Part shown: piece by piece, positions 1-11,058 of the stretch
Layout of the letters: every line of letters starts with the position of its first letter
Numbering within the stretch: position 1 is the first letter of the stretch
NCBI RefSeq assembly: GCF_947507565.1
Contig: NC_089182.1
Location: forward strand, 3,224,001 to 3,288,000
From: Oscarella lobularis
Lineage: Eukaryota; Porifera; Homoscleromorpha; Homosclerophorida; Oscarellidae
Length of the DNA: 64,000 nt
Direction: 5' to 3'
Translations under genes and position numbers: made by a program
The notes under the pieces: model-generated
The model's input: the letters and a program-made list of their open reading frames with translations, nothing else
Told to the model about the DNA's origin: nothing
The model's database searches: none

Positions 1-635
1 CGTTTATTCTCTTGGCTCAGACGCCTGGGACTGAGCAGTCTCGGATGTGAGCGCTGTCAGCCTGATTCCAGGGGGACCACTTTTTTACCCACCGCAGTCC
101 TGGAGGGGGGAGGGTGCACTGCATAACCCTCATCAACAGGTGAGCCAATTTAACCTCTTGGCAACCGAGTTGGGGCCGGTTTTATTTAGTCACCCCGGGG
201 CCCAGGGGTGAATGAAGACATCGGAAAGCTCTTCATCAACCTCGTCCGTATGATCCTTTGATGAGCCTATACAGAACACATAAGACAGAGTCGAAGAAAA
301 AGAGAATCGTACCTGCTTCAGTTGAATGAGAAGTACCTTGGCCAATAGATTCTTCATTGTGCATTGAATAAACGTGCCTGCATTCGTTTCAGAGGACGGC
401 ACACATGGGACAGAGACAACGAAAAAGTATGTACACAAAAGGGGTTCTATTTCAATGAACCCGGAAATAAACCGAAAGTAATTGGTCTGCATATATCGCC
501 TCTCTAGACTCTGTTCTCTAGCTAATGTCTCAGCTTACCGTAAATTATTAATAAACAGAATTTGTCCGGATACGCCACTACCTAAAAACGCGACCTCTAA
601 GGCGCCTAGCTATAGAATCTCGCTCGGTCTTACCT
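1..635. other. No firm gene; weak minus-strand exon candidates
   Basis: No gene can be supported here. On the minus strand, 190..492 is open and contains two exon-like pieces: one around 320-400 with an acceptor-like end, and a terminal acidic piece (reading DEVDEELSDV, stop near 190). They could be alternative 3' exons of the membrane-protein gene that ends at 636, because a good donor (GTAAGA) follows that gene's stop codon, or they could be 3' UTR. Bases 1-190 show G-rich and C-rich stretches but no readable structure. Confidence 0.25.
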
Positions 636-2673
636 TTAGAATTCTGCCATGACGAGTTCGCGGTGTTGCAATTCAGACGCCGTCACTCCGTCTTTCTTGG
701 TCTTGAGAAAGGCCCACCGATCGTCTGATCTTTCGGCGTCGGCGGCATCCGGCGGGCGCGGTTCTTCGCGACGTTGTTCTATCCGTTCTACCGGGATCTC
801 TTCAAAGACGACTTGTCCCAAGTGGATGACACCCCAAATGATGAGGGTGAAGGCGATTGTCAAAAAGGTCATCCAATCTATGGCCTCTTCAATGATGCCA
901 TAGAAAAGAAGAAATGTGCTGCTGTGTATGACAAACACAGCAGCTGAAGAAAGAACCTGAAAATACAAGAAAAGGTGAGTAGTCACTACCACAACAATTC
1001 GTAATTACCTCGAAACTGTTGTGAACATCCATTCTCGCCTTTTTCACCTTCCAGTATCCCTTCCTATAACCAAACGTTGACAGTAGATCATGGGAACAAT
1101 GCATTGGTCACCTATACGGTCTTCCTAGCACAACCATTAAAAAATAAGCAAAACTGAGCACCAGTGAGATAGAAAGTTGAACTAGTGGTCTAAAAAGTGC
1201 TTTAATTAAAGATATTTCCTAGTAATATAAATGACTACTTACGTAATAGGATATAGATCAGTCAAACCAATGAGTATGAGTTTACGAAAAAGAATGATGC
1301 CTTCTGTAAAACACCACGTGGGTCTGTAACATTCATAAACAGCCCTGAAAGGAGACAGCAGTGTCAGACTAAACGCAAAATAGGCAGTACTCTCGCATAC
1401 CCATACAAAGCCCTCTTCTGGCTCAGCCGTTTTAACTTGAATAGCCGAATTGTGAAAAATAGAAGAACGATAGGAAATAGCAACGACAAAAATATGAGAA
1501 AGAGAGCCGATGAAAAGGTGACCGCTTGAAACGGCGCCTCATTGCAGCTGATACTCTGATCATAGGCCCATCTATTCTCAACTTCATTGCTGTCATTGTA
1601 AAGTTCAGAAATCCAGAAATTCGTCTAAAAGTGCAATATGAGAGCACGCGACCCCATTGGCCTATTTTACTTACTATGTTAACGTTTTCTTCACAAGCGT
1701 AGGAGCGAACGGCTAAGCTCGTCAGGGGAGCATAAACGATGAGTAGAAAGTGAACGAGAAATCTCCGAAACGTACTCCTCCGTCTCAAAAGCTTATAATT
1801 TTGGGGAAACCGTCGATGAGTTCTCCCCTATGAATTAATTAATTAAATAATTAAAAAATCTACGACGAAAATTTCAAATCTACTAACAAGAGCGCAATCT
1901 GCCATAAGAATAATTGTGATAACAAATAGGAATGGAACAGCCGAAGATAGCCAGTCGACGTAGTAAGTCGATAGACTGCTAATATAGCATTCTAAATAAG
2001 AGTCTAATGATGCCTACTACGCTAAGCCAAGCTTCTCAATCCCTCCCCCAAAAATCACCTAAATTTGCCATCTGCGCGTTGAGAAACGCAAAAGTCGTCT
2101 TGTCCAGCAACCACAGCGTCGCGCCGCCCTGTCGCCACGCCGTACGCAAGCTCAGCGACAGAAGAAGTATTTGCAAAAAATCGACCAGCATTTTCACCTG
2201 AGAAAAGACGCCTGTCGTAAAAGAAACAGATACTGTGACTTTCTCACTTTGATGGCGACGGGAAGGGGATAGCCGCCTCGTATGCCCGTGAATGCGATGC
2301 AGCCGATCGCGAAGACGAGTACGAGAGTCGCCCAAGGTATTGCGCCGCATTCTTGGCAAACGCTGCCGAGCCGATAGAATCCTGAAAAAACGAGCTCGAA
2401 ACTGCTTTTCGCGACGAGACTGCGCTCTGCGGACCTTTTGCGCACGTTTCGCAAGCAAGTGGCTGACTGTTGGATACGCAAGAATCGTTCTTGCAGTTTT
2501 CAGGAAAGAAGCAAGTTAGCGTTCGATCTGGAGAACGAAAAAGTGCTAGGCAAATCGGTTAAGGAAGAGTCCGAAGCGTTTATACTCTTCGATATGCTTA
2601 TTTCTCCCTTTTCGCCGGCGCACGACGACCTTTTGGCCGTGACGAGCAGAAGAAACAAACCCCAGAAGAACAT
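636..2673 (-). CDS. Cys-rich multipass membrane protein, unnamed family
   Basis: I do not know a name for this protein. The first exon encodes a signal peptide (MFFWGLFLLLVTA). The Cys-rich part reads CETCAKGFYRLGSVCQEC once a 57-base intron is removed, as in the ends of GCC2/GCC3-type Cys-rich repeats. Transmembrane segments follow in many small exons: around 2280 (ATLVLVFAIGCIAF), 2150 (FLQILLLSL), 1930 (FLFVITIIL), 1740 (HFLLIVYA), 1490 (LFLIFLSLLFPIVLLFF), 1290, 1160 and 980-800. The order, with a QxLxLxxSL helix, a later Cys, and an RPY motif before the last helices, matches the C-terminal membrane region of large Cys-rich proteins I recall from sponges, cnidarians and protists. The tail is short and polar and ends at 636. 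The start at 2673 lies 63 bases below the coilin stop. The first splice (a 42-base intron) is the least certain part. Confidence 0.55.
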
Positions 2674-2735
2674 CAGGACATCCGGGAGCGAGTCGTTAAC
2701 ATCCGGGAGAAGCGTCAAGAGAAAAATTACGTTAT

Positions 2736-4286
2736 CTATGATTTTCGAATTAGTTTCGGTTCAAGAAGGTCAGTAAATTTTAAAACCATCTGTAAAAAAA
2801 CAATATTGATAAAGAATGTTATTGGAATATCTTATTTTATTCACCTCATCAGTTATTTCCTCTTGAGCTGTCTCTTTTTCTTCCTCTTCATTTTCAGCAC
2901 CAAATTCAAATTTTCCTCCCAGTCTCCTCAATGCTTTAAAAATACAATAAATCAATTAAAAAAGCTATCTGTTCCTTCATGCCTTTCAATTCTTCAAGAG
3001 TTTCAGTCTCCCACTTTATTTGAACTTCACTTGACTCTGCATCAAATGACAACACTTTTCCCGCCTAGATTTTTAATCAGACGTCAAGTAAGCTCTAATA
3101 CTGCCTCACCTACCCTATAGGAAGTAATAGTTGGTGAATAATCAGAAGACAGTTCAAGCATCTAGCAAATAAACCGTTAAGCAACGTGTCTGTTGCTCTT
3201 ATCTTAATTTTACCTTAAATGCAATAGTATCTCCCACTCTAGGAGGCCCAACTAAGGCCTCAAATTGACCATAATCTTTTGATCCAGCCATCCCAGTCTT
3301 CTCATTTTTCTCTACCCTGTCTCCTCCTGTAAGCGTTCTGCTACGATTCTGATAAATCCGACTCTTACAAACGAGTACATCTGTTGGTCCTCCCACAGTA
3401 TGCGCTCTTTGCCTCTTGCCCTTCTTTGGAGGACTTACTTGCTGCCCCTGTTCCTCGTCACTATCACTTTGATCGAATCGAATATGCACGTGAGAGGTCT
3501 TAGTTGGTCCCTTTCCCATCTTTTTCTTTGGAGGTCGTGGCTGAAAATTCTCAAGTACTTGAGGAGTGGTGACTGGCTTCTTCCACTGCTGCTGCTGCTG
3601 CACCTGTTGCTTTCGCCCCTGAGACTGTTGTCTCTGTGGTATAACCTTCTTTGGCTGTGGCGGAGCCACGGGTTTCTTTTTCGCTGACACCAAAGGTGGT
3701 TGAACGACCTGCTTTTGTTTTGACTTCATAGCAATTTCTTTCTCACTTTCCGAGTCCGACGATGACGTTGATGACGTCGATGACGTCGATGACGTTGATG
3801 ACGTCGACGAATCCTTAACTTTATGCAAAAAGGTCTTGACCTTGCCCTTGACCCCACCGCTAGATTTTCTTCCCATTGCCTTCGAAACTCTCTTCTTAGA
3901 AGGTGGCGCCGATTCCGAGCTTGATGAGGAAGGAGTGCGCGTCCTTTTTCGTTTTCCAGGCAAAAATTTCGAGCCGGAATTTCGAACGCTGAGAAGTCGT
4001 AATAAAAAGATATCAAAAAGTGACGTCATACTTATGGAGAAACTCGCCTTATAGTATCTCCATCTCGTATGATTTCTATTTTCTCGTCGCGAGGAAGTAA
4101 GGAGCTGTCTAAGTGAAGCCGAAGATTCGCCGACTTTCCACCGAAGAATCGCTTCGCGATATAATCGGTGAGATCTTCTACGACGCTCAAGCTCTGCGGA
4201 AAAAGCATCCAACACGATTCGCCTACACCGACGAGAGCTTTCTCGAACAGCAGACGAATTCTTCGAGCAGACATCCGCGTGGTCAA
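2736..4286 (-). CDS. COIL: Coilin (Cajal body scaffold)
   Basis: Coilin scaffolds Cajal bodies in the nucleus, where spliceosomal snRNPs mature. The N-terminal exon (about 80 residues) has the ubiquitin-like self-association fold pattern, ending RDEKIEIIRDGDTI. The middle is basic and Ser-rich with an acidic Ser patch built on a 9-base repeat (about 3765-3800), then Gln-rich and Lys-rich stretches. The C-terminal Tudor-like domain reads VGDTIAFK, then LELSSDYSPTITSYR, then GKVLSFDAE, and ends LLEPKLIRKS; all of these line up with my memory of vertebrate coilin. Joining the exons needs two GC-AG introns (3989..4047 and 2934..2982). I see no RG box, the part of human coilin that binds SMN. Two Met codons, 4286 and 4274, are possible starts; I took the upstream one. 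Confidence 0.85.
3765..3802. repeat. 9-base coding tandem repeat in coilin
   Basis: GATGACGTC/T is repeated about four times in frame and encodes the alternating Ser-Thr run (STSSTSSTSS) in the acidic Ser patch of coilin. The sequence shows a short in-frame minisatellite. Length variation between individuals is likely. Confidence 0.8.
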
Positions 4287-4482
4287 GACACTCCCCTGCT
4301 TGATATAAATAAATTATATATCTAGCCGCGGGAGATACATCAACGTTGGTCACAGTTTTGTAGGGCTTGTGTGCATGCACTTGAACAGACGAGAACAAAA
4401 AAAACAGTAGGTATACAAAAGACGACATAATAGTAAAGATTCGATTCCATCTATTTCATCACTCTGGCTGCTGGAAAGTGCA

Positions 4483-5815
4483 TCAGTGCGCACCGGCTCC
4501 GCCACTGTTGTTGCTATGCTCGTAGTACATGTAATCCTGCAAAACAAAAGAGTCGAATAATAGTAATAATAAAATTTTCAACCTGACCCACTTACAATGA
4601 GGAACACAGAGGCGAGCAAGAGAGCCTTCAGCTGGACAGTCATATCCATGGGAACTAAAAAATCCTCCACACTATTATAAGGTAACCAACTAGAATGAAC
4701 GCTTACACGAAACGCTGAAATTTCCAGCGCTAGTCGCGCACTCCTGAACACAGCCTGACCACTGAGAAACAATCTTGCCAACCGGCGAAGTCCCATCAGC
4801 ACTCAAAATCTAAAGAAAAGGATGCGATTAAATAATTATATAAAAAACGCGCTCTTACCTGAAATTCAACATCGTTGAAGCACTTGCAAAGGCCACACCA
4901 GCAAGGGCCTGTGATGAGCAGCTGCGTGACGTCATTGGCATCATTGACATACCACGTGGGTGACAAGCATGTATACCTTAGGGTGTCATATCACTTAGGT
5001 ACACACATATATATATACTTGGGAGTTCTCCTACTTCTCCTTGATGAATCCAAGAACGGAGTTGTCTGGTCCTTTGACTTCCATCAGTTGAAGGGAACAC
5101 GGGCAGCAGAATCCCTGGCAACGAAGCGGCCGTTCCATGTGCAACACTTCGCGCTGCGTATTGTCCATAATCGACATGGAAAAGGGACGAGCCGGTCCGC
5201 AACACTGACGCTTATAGCAATCGCTCTCTAAATAGAAAAAAAATAAAAGGTTTCGAGAAAAAGAGATATATTTTCTCTGCCTACGTTCTGCTGCGAAGTA
5301 AACTTGCTGTCCCATTGTGTTTTTAATGATGTACTTGTTTTCCATTTCGATACCGGTCACAACTGAGAATGCACATACCGAATATTATAAGAGGAGCAAA
5401 GGTCGTGGGAAACGAACGTCCCCACGTACGCCGCGGCCCCGCCCTGTTCTTGAAGCCTCCTCTACAACACCTGACACCGTAAAAGAAAAACGCGCTACGC
5501 GCGAGAATGACGCGAGAACGCGAGTTTCGCAGTAAAAAAAGATCGCTGCCTATTCTTCTCGCTCTCTGATGCGCGCGTAGGACTCGTTCGACGATAGAAC
5601 GCTCATCTAGACGTCGTCTTTTGCGACTGGGGCCTCCCCACATCCTGCTATACTGCCCTATTACTTTCGATTAGCTCGATCATCTGCTGTATGAGGAGTT
5701 GATCGACTTGAGTGAGGTATTCGAGTCCTGGCGGGCAGCCGCTCACTCCTTCCGGCATGGGCATCGGAGTGACGCCCGGCTGCAGCACGATCGGACTCTT
5801 TCCTGTCTCTGCCAT
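4483..5815 (-). CDS. Phospholipid scramblase
   Basis: Scramblase-family membrane protein (PLSCR). The first exon is short and Pro-rich and leads to [21 protein letters not shown], matching the family's conserved opening. Then come the YFAAE and [12 protein letters not shown] segments, the Cys cluster RCQGFCCPC (the usual palmitoylation region), [20 protein letters not shown], and KIVSQWSG. A single C-terminal membrane helix reads [18 protein letters not shown]. Total length of about 250 residues is a little short of the vertebrate proteins, mainly because the Pro-rich N-terminus is short. In the Ca2+-binding stretch just before the helix, the first two acidic residues of PLSCR1 (DADNF...D) are replaced (SAGNF...D). 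The start at 5815 is the only Met in frame with the conserved block. The stop is about 200 bases upstream of coilin. Confidence 0.9.
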
Positions 5816-6051
5816 TCGGTTGTCAGGGTTCTCGAGTACAAATGAAACCGGCGAATAGTTCCGTCCAAATTCCCGTATATATACTCATAGCCTACCCAAT
5901 AAAAACTTTACATACTAGATATTGTTTATTCGTTACTGGGCGACATCTCAACCATTCAGTTAGACAATTCCTGCGAGATATTGTACCCAACTAGGATCAA
6001 CCAAATTGACTGAAACGATTCCTAGTAAAAATCAGTAACAAATAGGCGTGA

Positions 6052-9000
6052 CTATCTAAGGTCGATGGCTCTCACTAGTCTTGAAAGAATTCCTGGTCTC
6101 TGACTTTCCACGAGTTTGGCAGCGTGAAGAATGTCCACCACTTTCTCGTTTTCCATTTGATCTACGACATTCCAAGCCGTGCAAAATGCTCCCGATCGTC
6201 CAGAGCCAGTACTAAATTAATTGTCATGGAGACCATAAATTGTTCCGTCTAAACGTCGCGCAGTGGTACCTGCAGTGAACAACAATAGGAGGACAGTTGT
6301 TCTCTTTTTGCCATGTGTCCACTTCTCTCATCATGGCAATCACATCCTTGGGCTTTCGTGGAAAATCTTTATCAGGCCAATCGTAGTAATGAAATTGGTT
6401 AACTCTTTGGGACTTGTTTTTCTAAGCAAAAACCCGCTTAAGACTCTCCAGAAACCTTGCAATACAGCGAACAATACCCCCTTAACTTTCATTCCCCTCA
6501 CGTAGTATCCGGAAGTCAAATCAGTCTCATTTACCTTCTCCGTGTCAGGCCAATACTAAACGGAAAATAACGCTAACAATTGATTAATTCGCGGCGAGAC
6601 AATAACCGGTTTCTCCTCCTTCGTCTCGGTGAGATTAATGATAGTCGCCACATCCTCTTGAACAATCATTCTCCAGAATTCAATTTTCGTCATTTCCATC
6701 GGATGCTGGGTCACTATGAACTTCTTCTTTTTATCATATCCCTTTTAATATATATATAATAATGTCGTTTTCTCTCTGTGTTTTCAGGTAAATACGTCAA
6801 TATAGCTTGCATTGATGTAGTCAGCCTCGTCGGCACCCCCAAACGACGGATAGGTGGGATCTCTCAACGGGCGCAAAAGAACTCGATTAGAATCGACTAA
6901 GGGCATATAAGTCGAGCATAAAGAAATTATTAAAAATAACTCGTACGCGGTACGCTTTTGAGGCTCTTGTTCCTCTTCTTCACTACTTCAAGAGAAGGCG
7001 CAAAAGCGGAAGAACATTTAGACTTGTCAAATTTTGGAGAGACACTTTTCAGCAACTACGAAGAACAGCTAATTAGACAACACTTCTAATAGCGAAAAAC
7101 CATACTTCGTGTTTTCGTTTTAGGCTAAAAGGCATTAGGGCCGTGTTTCGACGATATTTAGCAGCTTCCTCACTGAACTCTCTAAGACTAATTTCAGTAG
7201 AGCAACATCGAACGTAGTCAAGTACAGCGGCGTAGACAAACTGATACTGATCCTGAGAGACGAAAAAAGCCTTGTTCTCGGGACGTACCGATGCAAGGTG
7301 TCTTACCAAGGTCTGCACCATCTCCATTCGTTTCGTTCTCATCTCTCTGGTATAGCCTTGAACGTCAATATCGTCACCAGCGTCCACTCTATCCATCATA
7401 GACAGTATTGCAAGGAACGTTCCTGTTCGACCAGCACCAGTGCTAGAAATGAAAGAGATCAAATAATTGTATATTGGTCAGATAAGAAATGCCGTGTACC
7501 TGCAGTGCACTGCCAGTCGGCCAGATCCGACTTCTCTTCGAACATCATACAGCATTCCGAGTAGCAATAGCATTAATTCGGGCGTTTCTTTGTCCGGCCA
7601 CGATTTGAAGTGATAGTGTTTTACGGATCGCTTCGTATCTCCCTAAGATCAAGAAAAAAGCACGCACTGCTATATGTAGGAAATTTAATTTTTACGTTAT
7701 AATTCGTTGTTCTTACCAAATACAGTTCCATGCTTCTAACCGTGTAATTGGCCGCATGACGAATCTTGTCAACTTTCACGCTGAGACCGTCATACGTCTT
7801 GACTCCTGTATCGTTCCAGTACTCTTCGCACGTGCCGTCTGAAAGCATGACAATTGCGGCCACCGATTCCGACCAAACCATTCGCCAAACGTCCGAGCAC
7901 GTTCCTGCTGTGGGATCTGAGGGAGACGAAGTCGCAAGGCTCTCCCCTTCCCAAGAGCGACGTCACAATTACCTTGGCAGGCAATATACCGCTTGGGACT
8001 TTGAAAACCCTACGTAAATGAGTATAGAAAATTATTCCGTTTATGAGGGCGTACGTACGTCAATAAATGAAGCATTGATGTAGTCCGTTTTTGTCTTGGT
8101 TATGCCATAGAGATCTCGCAGAATGACTCTGTTATCATCATCTAAAGATGTGAAATACGCATGATATATACGTACGTATACATTTACTGTTACTGACATG
8201 GAATGATGGTTCCATTTTGATTCTTGGAAGAATTGACACTGGACTTTCCGACAGTCATTCGCTTCGTTTTTCCGACAACTTGTAATGACTGCAGAAAAAA
8301 TACTGAGAAAGACCGACTTGGGTGTGTTAGATATACCTGAAACTCGCTGGCCAATCCCGTCCCTCCGAGACTCTGAAGGTTTGAAACATGGTCCGGAAAT
8401 ACTGCCAGTTTGACAGAAGTATCATAATGAGGAACGGGCTGAGTCGTATTGTCGGCTTCTGGTGTAGATGGTCTTGATTGCAATTGAGGCGAAGTTGTCG
8501 CCTGCGTAGCCTCGTTTTCGTCATTGTGAATTTCCGCTTCCGCTTCCGAATGAACTAAATTCTTTTTCCTGCGGGGAGAAAAAACTCCCAAGAGTAAGAT
8601 TATGTCAAGAACTGTTTTTCTTGTTTGAACCTGTTTATTCGTTTCAGTACAATGAAAATCACGGGAATTGACACAAGAAGGAGTGCCACAATGATGCCCA
8701 CTGGAATGCCAACTGAAATTCTGATAGGAACACCACCACCAGCCGCGGCAGCATCCACAGTAGAATTAACGCCGGTTGTATTGGAAACGTTAGAAGAAGA
8801 AGAATTAGCTGCTCCAGCTACGGTACTTGTAGCAGAAAAAGAAGAAGAAGGAACAGTAGTAGGATGAGCGGTTGACGCGGCAGGAATACGAGCAGTGGTG
8901 CGAAGAGACGTGGTAGGAAGCGCAGTAGTTGAAATAGAATCGGTCGTAGCACCAGCTGTAGCTGAAACACCTCTTCCACCAGTAGAAACGGAAGCAGATG

Positions 9001-10922
9001 TGGAGGAGACTGAAGCGGTGGAAGCAGCAGATGAAGATGCATTCGAAACGACGCCAGTCGAAGTAGAAACCGTAGGACCAGTGGCTGTGCTATTAGGAAC
9101 GACAGAAGCCGAAGTAGCACTCGCAGTCGAAGCGTTGGAAACAACCGTAGAAGTAGTTGAAACACCAGCACTCGTAGAAACAGTTGAAGCGTTGGAAACA
9201 ACCGTAGAAGTAGTTGAAACACCAGCAGAAGTTGCTTGAACGACGGAAGAAGTAGCGCCTGCAGTTCTAGGTATAGCAGTAGTTGCAGACGAATTGGAAT
9301 TGGAAGGAGTAGTAGGGCTCGAAGCTGTAGTCGAAACGCCAACAGTTCCAATATTAGAAGGCGTTAAAGGGGCCGTAGTCAATACTTCATCAGTTGTAGG
9401 ATTGGTAGTCGTGCTAACAACTGTAGTCACTTCATCAGTCGTTATGGCAGAAGTTGTCATTTCATCAGTCGTTGGAACAACAGTTGTGGGATTGACAGTC
9501 GTGCTAACAACTGTCGTCAAAGCTTCAGTTGTAGGAGCAGAAGTAGGAGCACCTGCGCAGATAAAAAAATCAATACGGTGAAACGCTAACTACAATTATT
9601 CGACAAACTTTCATTGATTAGCCGTGAGCTTATGTATACTTCGCACATTTTCAGGGGTCTCGTTGGAGGCGTGTGTGACTTATATTGAAAATTGATAACG
9701 ACGTCCCTTACAAAGGCTCCATCATCGTCATTAGCACGGAATGAACTGTGTTTTTCAAAGCACGTTGCATTGAGGCACGTGCGCAGAGCACCCACAAAAT
9801 AGTTTCTATTTCCAGTGCAGGTGTAAACGTGCACTTCAATTGTAGAAGCATTGCCATAAAATTCTCCTCGAATGATGACCGTTGTAATGTTTGTGCAATC
9901 AGCAAAGGCTACGGTTAGTTGTTGGTGTCCGCCAAGAGTGAAATTCGATCCCATACCGTCGACGAAACACGTTTGGTCGTCTCCATCAGAAAAAATTGAC
10001 GGGTCACCAATACGCTGGACACTCTCAGATGGAATGCGAAACCTATTCCTCCAGTACACCGCCAAAATGACCGAAGTGTTCAGTAGATTTACGTCTACAA
10101 GGCACATGATAACACTGATTATACGACTAAACAAAGGTGCTTACAACGAACCTTGTGCTGTAGGGACGACAGTCGGAACAGAAGTCAAAAGTTGAGTCGT
10201 GCTAACAACAGTTGTGGGATTGACAGTCGTGCTAACAACTGTCGTCAAAGCTTCAGTTGTAGGAGCAGAAGTAGGAGCACCTGCAGACAAAAAAATCAAT
10301 ACGGTGAAACGCTAACTACAATTATTTGACAAACTTTCATTGATTAGCCGTGAGCTTATGTATATTTCGCATAGTTTAAGGGGCCTCATTGGAGGCGTGT
10401 CTGCGTTATATTTCCAAATGATAACGACGAACCTTGCAAAGGCTCCATCGTTGTCATTAGCACGGAATAAACTGTGTTTTTCAAAGCACGTTGCATTGAG
10501 GCACGTGCGCGGAGCACCGACAAAATAGTCTCTATTTCTAGTGCAGGTGTCAACGTACACTTTAATTGTAGAAGCACTGCCATAAAATTCTCCTCGAAGG
10601 ATGACCGTTGTCACGTTTGGGCATCCAGAAGGAAGCCGTATGTTCATTTGTTGGTTTCCGCGAAGAGTGAAATTCGATCCCATGCCGTCGACTAAACACG
10701 TTTGGTCGTCTCCATCATAAAAAATTGACGTGTCGCTGATGGGCTGGCGTGATATAGATGGAATGCGAAACGAATTGGACAACGTCGCATCAGGAGAAGT
10801 GGCCATTAGATTTACGTCTACAACGCACCATGATAACGCTAATTGAACAAAGGCGCTTGCAACGAACCCTGCGCCCAAGCTGGAGCAGCAAAGAAGAAAA
10901 AACTCCAAAACCACCACTTCAT
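6052..10922 (-). CDS. Receptor-type tyrosine phosphatase, lectin-like + mucin ectodomain
   Basis: Type I membrane tyrosine phosphatase. Domains in order: signal peptide (start 10922, Trp/Phe-rich, ends APAWAQG); galactose-binding-like module 1 (10312-10850), with paired Cys and DGDDQTC; a short Thr-rich linker; module 2 (9586-10090), nearly a copy of the first; a Ser/Thr/Val-rich mucin-like stalk (8700-9550); one membrane helix (IPVGIIVALLLVSIPVIFIV, near 8690); phosphatase domain 1 (about 7110-8220), with SWPDK and HCSTGAGRTGT; and domain 2 (6052-7060), with DWPDKD and HCSTGSGRSG. Both domains keep the WPD Asp and the HCx5R signature. Domain 2 stops soon after SQRPGIL and so lacks the usual C-terminal Q-loop. 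The module fold is assigned by pattern only; an F5/8C-like or fucolectin-like fold is possible. It diverges from FGGY with 136 bases between start codons. Confidence 0.85.
8700..9550 (-). repeat. Mucin-like Ser/Thr-rich coding repeats
   Basis: Low-complexity coding sequence for the stalk of the receptor phosphatase. Short imperfect repeats are visible. The clearest is a 57-base unit whose copies begin at about 9131 and 9188 (encoding VSTTSTVVSNAS), and VPTTDE/VVSTT units recur around 9400-9520. Such stalks are usually heavily O-glycosylated. Confidence 0.8.
9490..10922 (-). repeat. Tandem duplication inside the phosphatase ectodomain
   Basis: The block around 9490-10140 (end of the Thr-rich exon, the intron and lectin-like module 2) is repeated at about 10210-10860 with an offset near 724 bases. 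Intron sequence is conserved too: the run with TCAATACGGTGAAACGCTAA occurs near 9575 and 10295. A direct duplication of one exon-intron unit therefore produced the two ectodomain modules. Confidence 0.85.
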
Positions 10923-11058
10923 TTCAGTCAGTCACTAAGTCGCGCGTTGTTGATTGGCTCGAGCGTCACTGTTACGTAACTGCAATAAATCCCGGACTAA
11001 AAAATAAATAATTTGGAAAACCTACGCAACGAAATCCCCGGATTCTTTATTTCCGCAC
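10923..11058. promoter_or_regulatory. 136-base divergent promoter, receptor phosphatase / FGGY
   Basis: Start codons of the two genes are 136 bases apart and face away from each other. A GTTACGTAAC palindrome (10971-10980) is a possible bZIP-type site; nothing else is obvious. Confidence 0.45.

Noticed and set aside
2036-2458. 140-codon Arg-rich minus-strand frame
   Set aside because: It reads through an intron; the spliced frames give the Cys motif and membrane helices instead.
636-2673. Assignment to the PLP/M6 proteolipid family, from CQECGAIPWATL
   Set aside because: The next exons do not follow the four-helix proteolipid pattern; the RPY motif and helix number fit a larger multipass family.
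3765-3802. Cluster of CRE sites (TGACGTC)
   Set aside because: It is an in-frame coding repeat for the Ser/Thr patch; no regulatory role is needed.
6052-6200. An extra 3' exon restoring the Q-loop of phosphatase domain 2
   Set aside because: The only usable acceptor downstream (near 6020) leads to unrelated residues and a stop in every frame tried.
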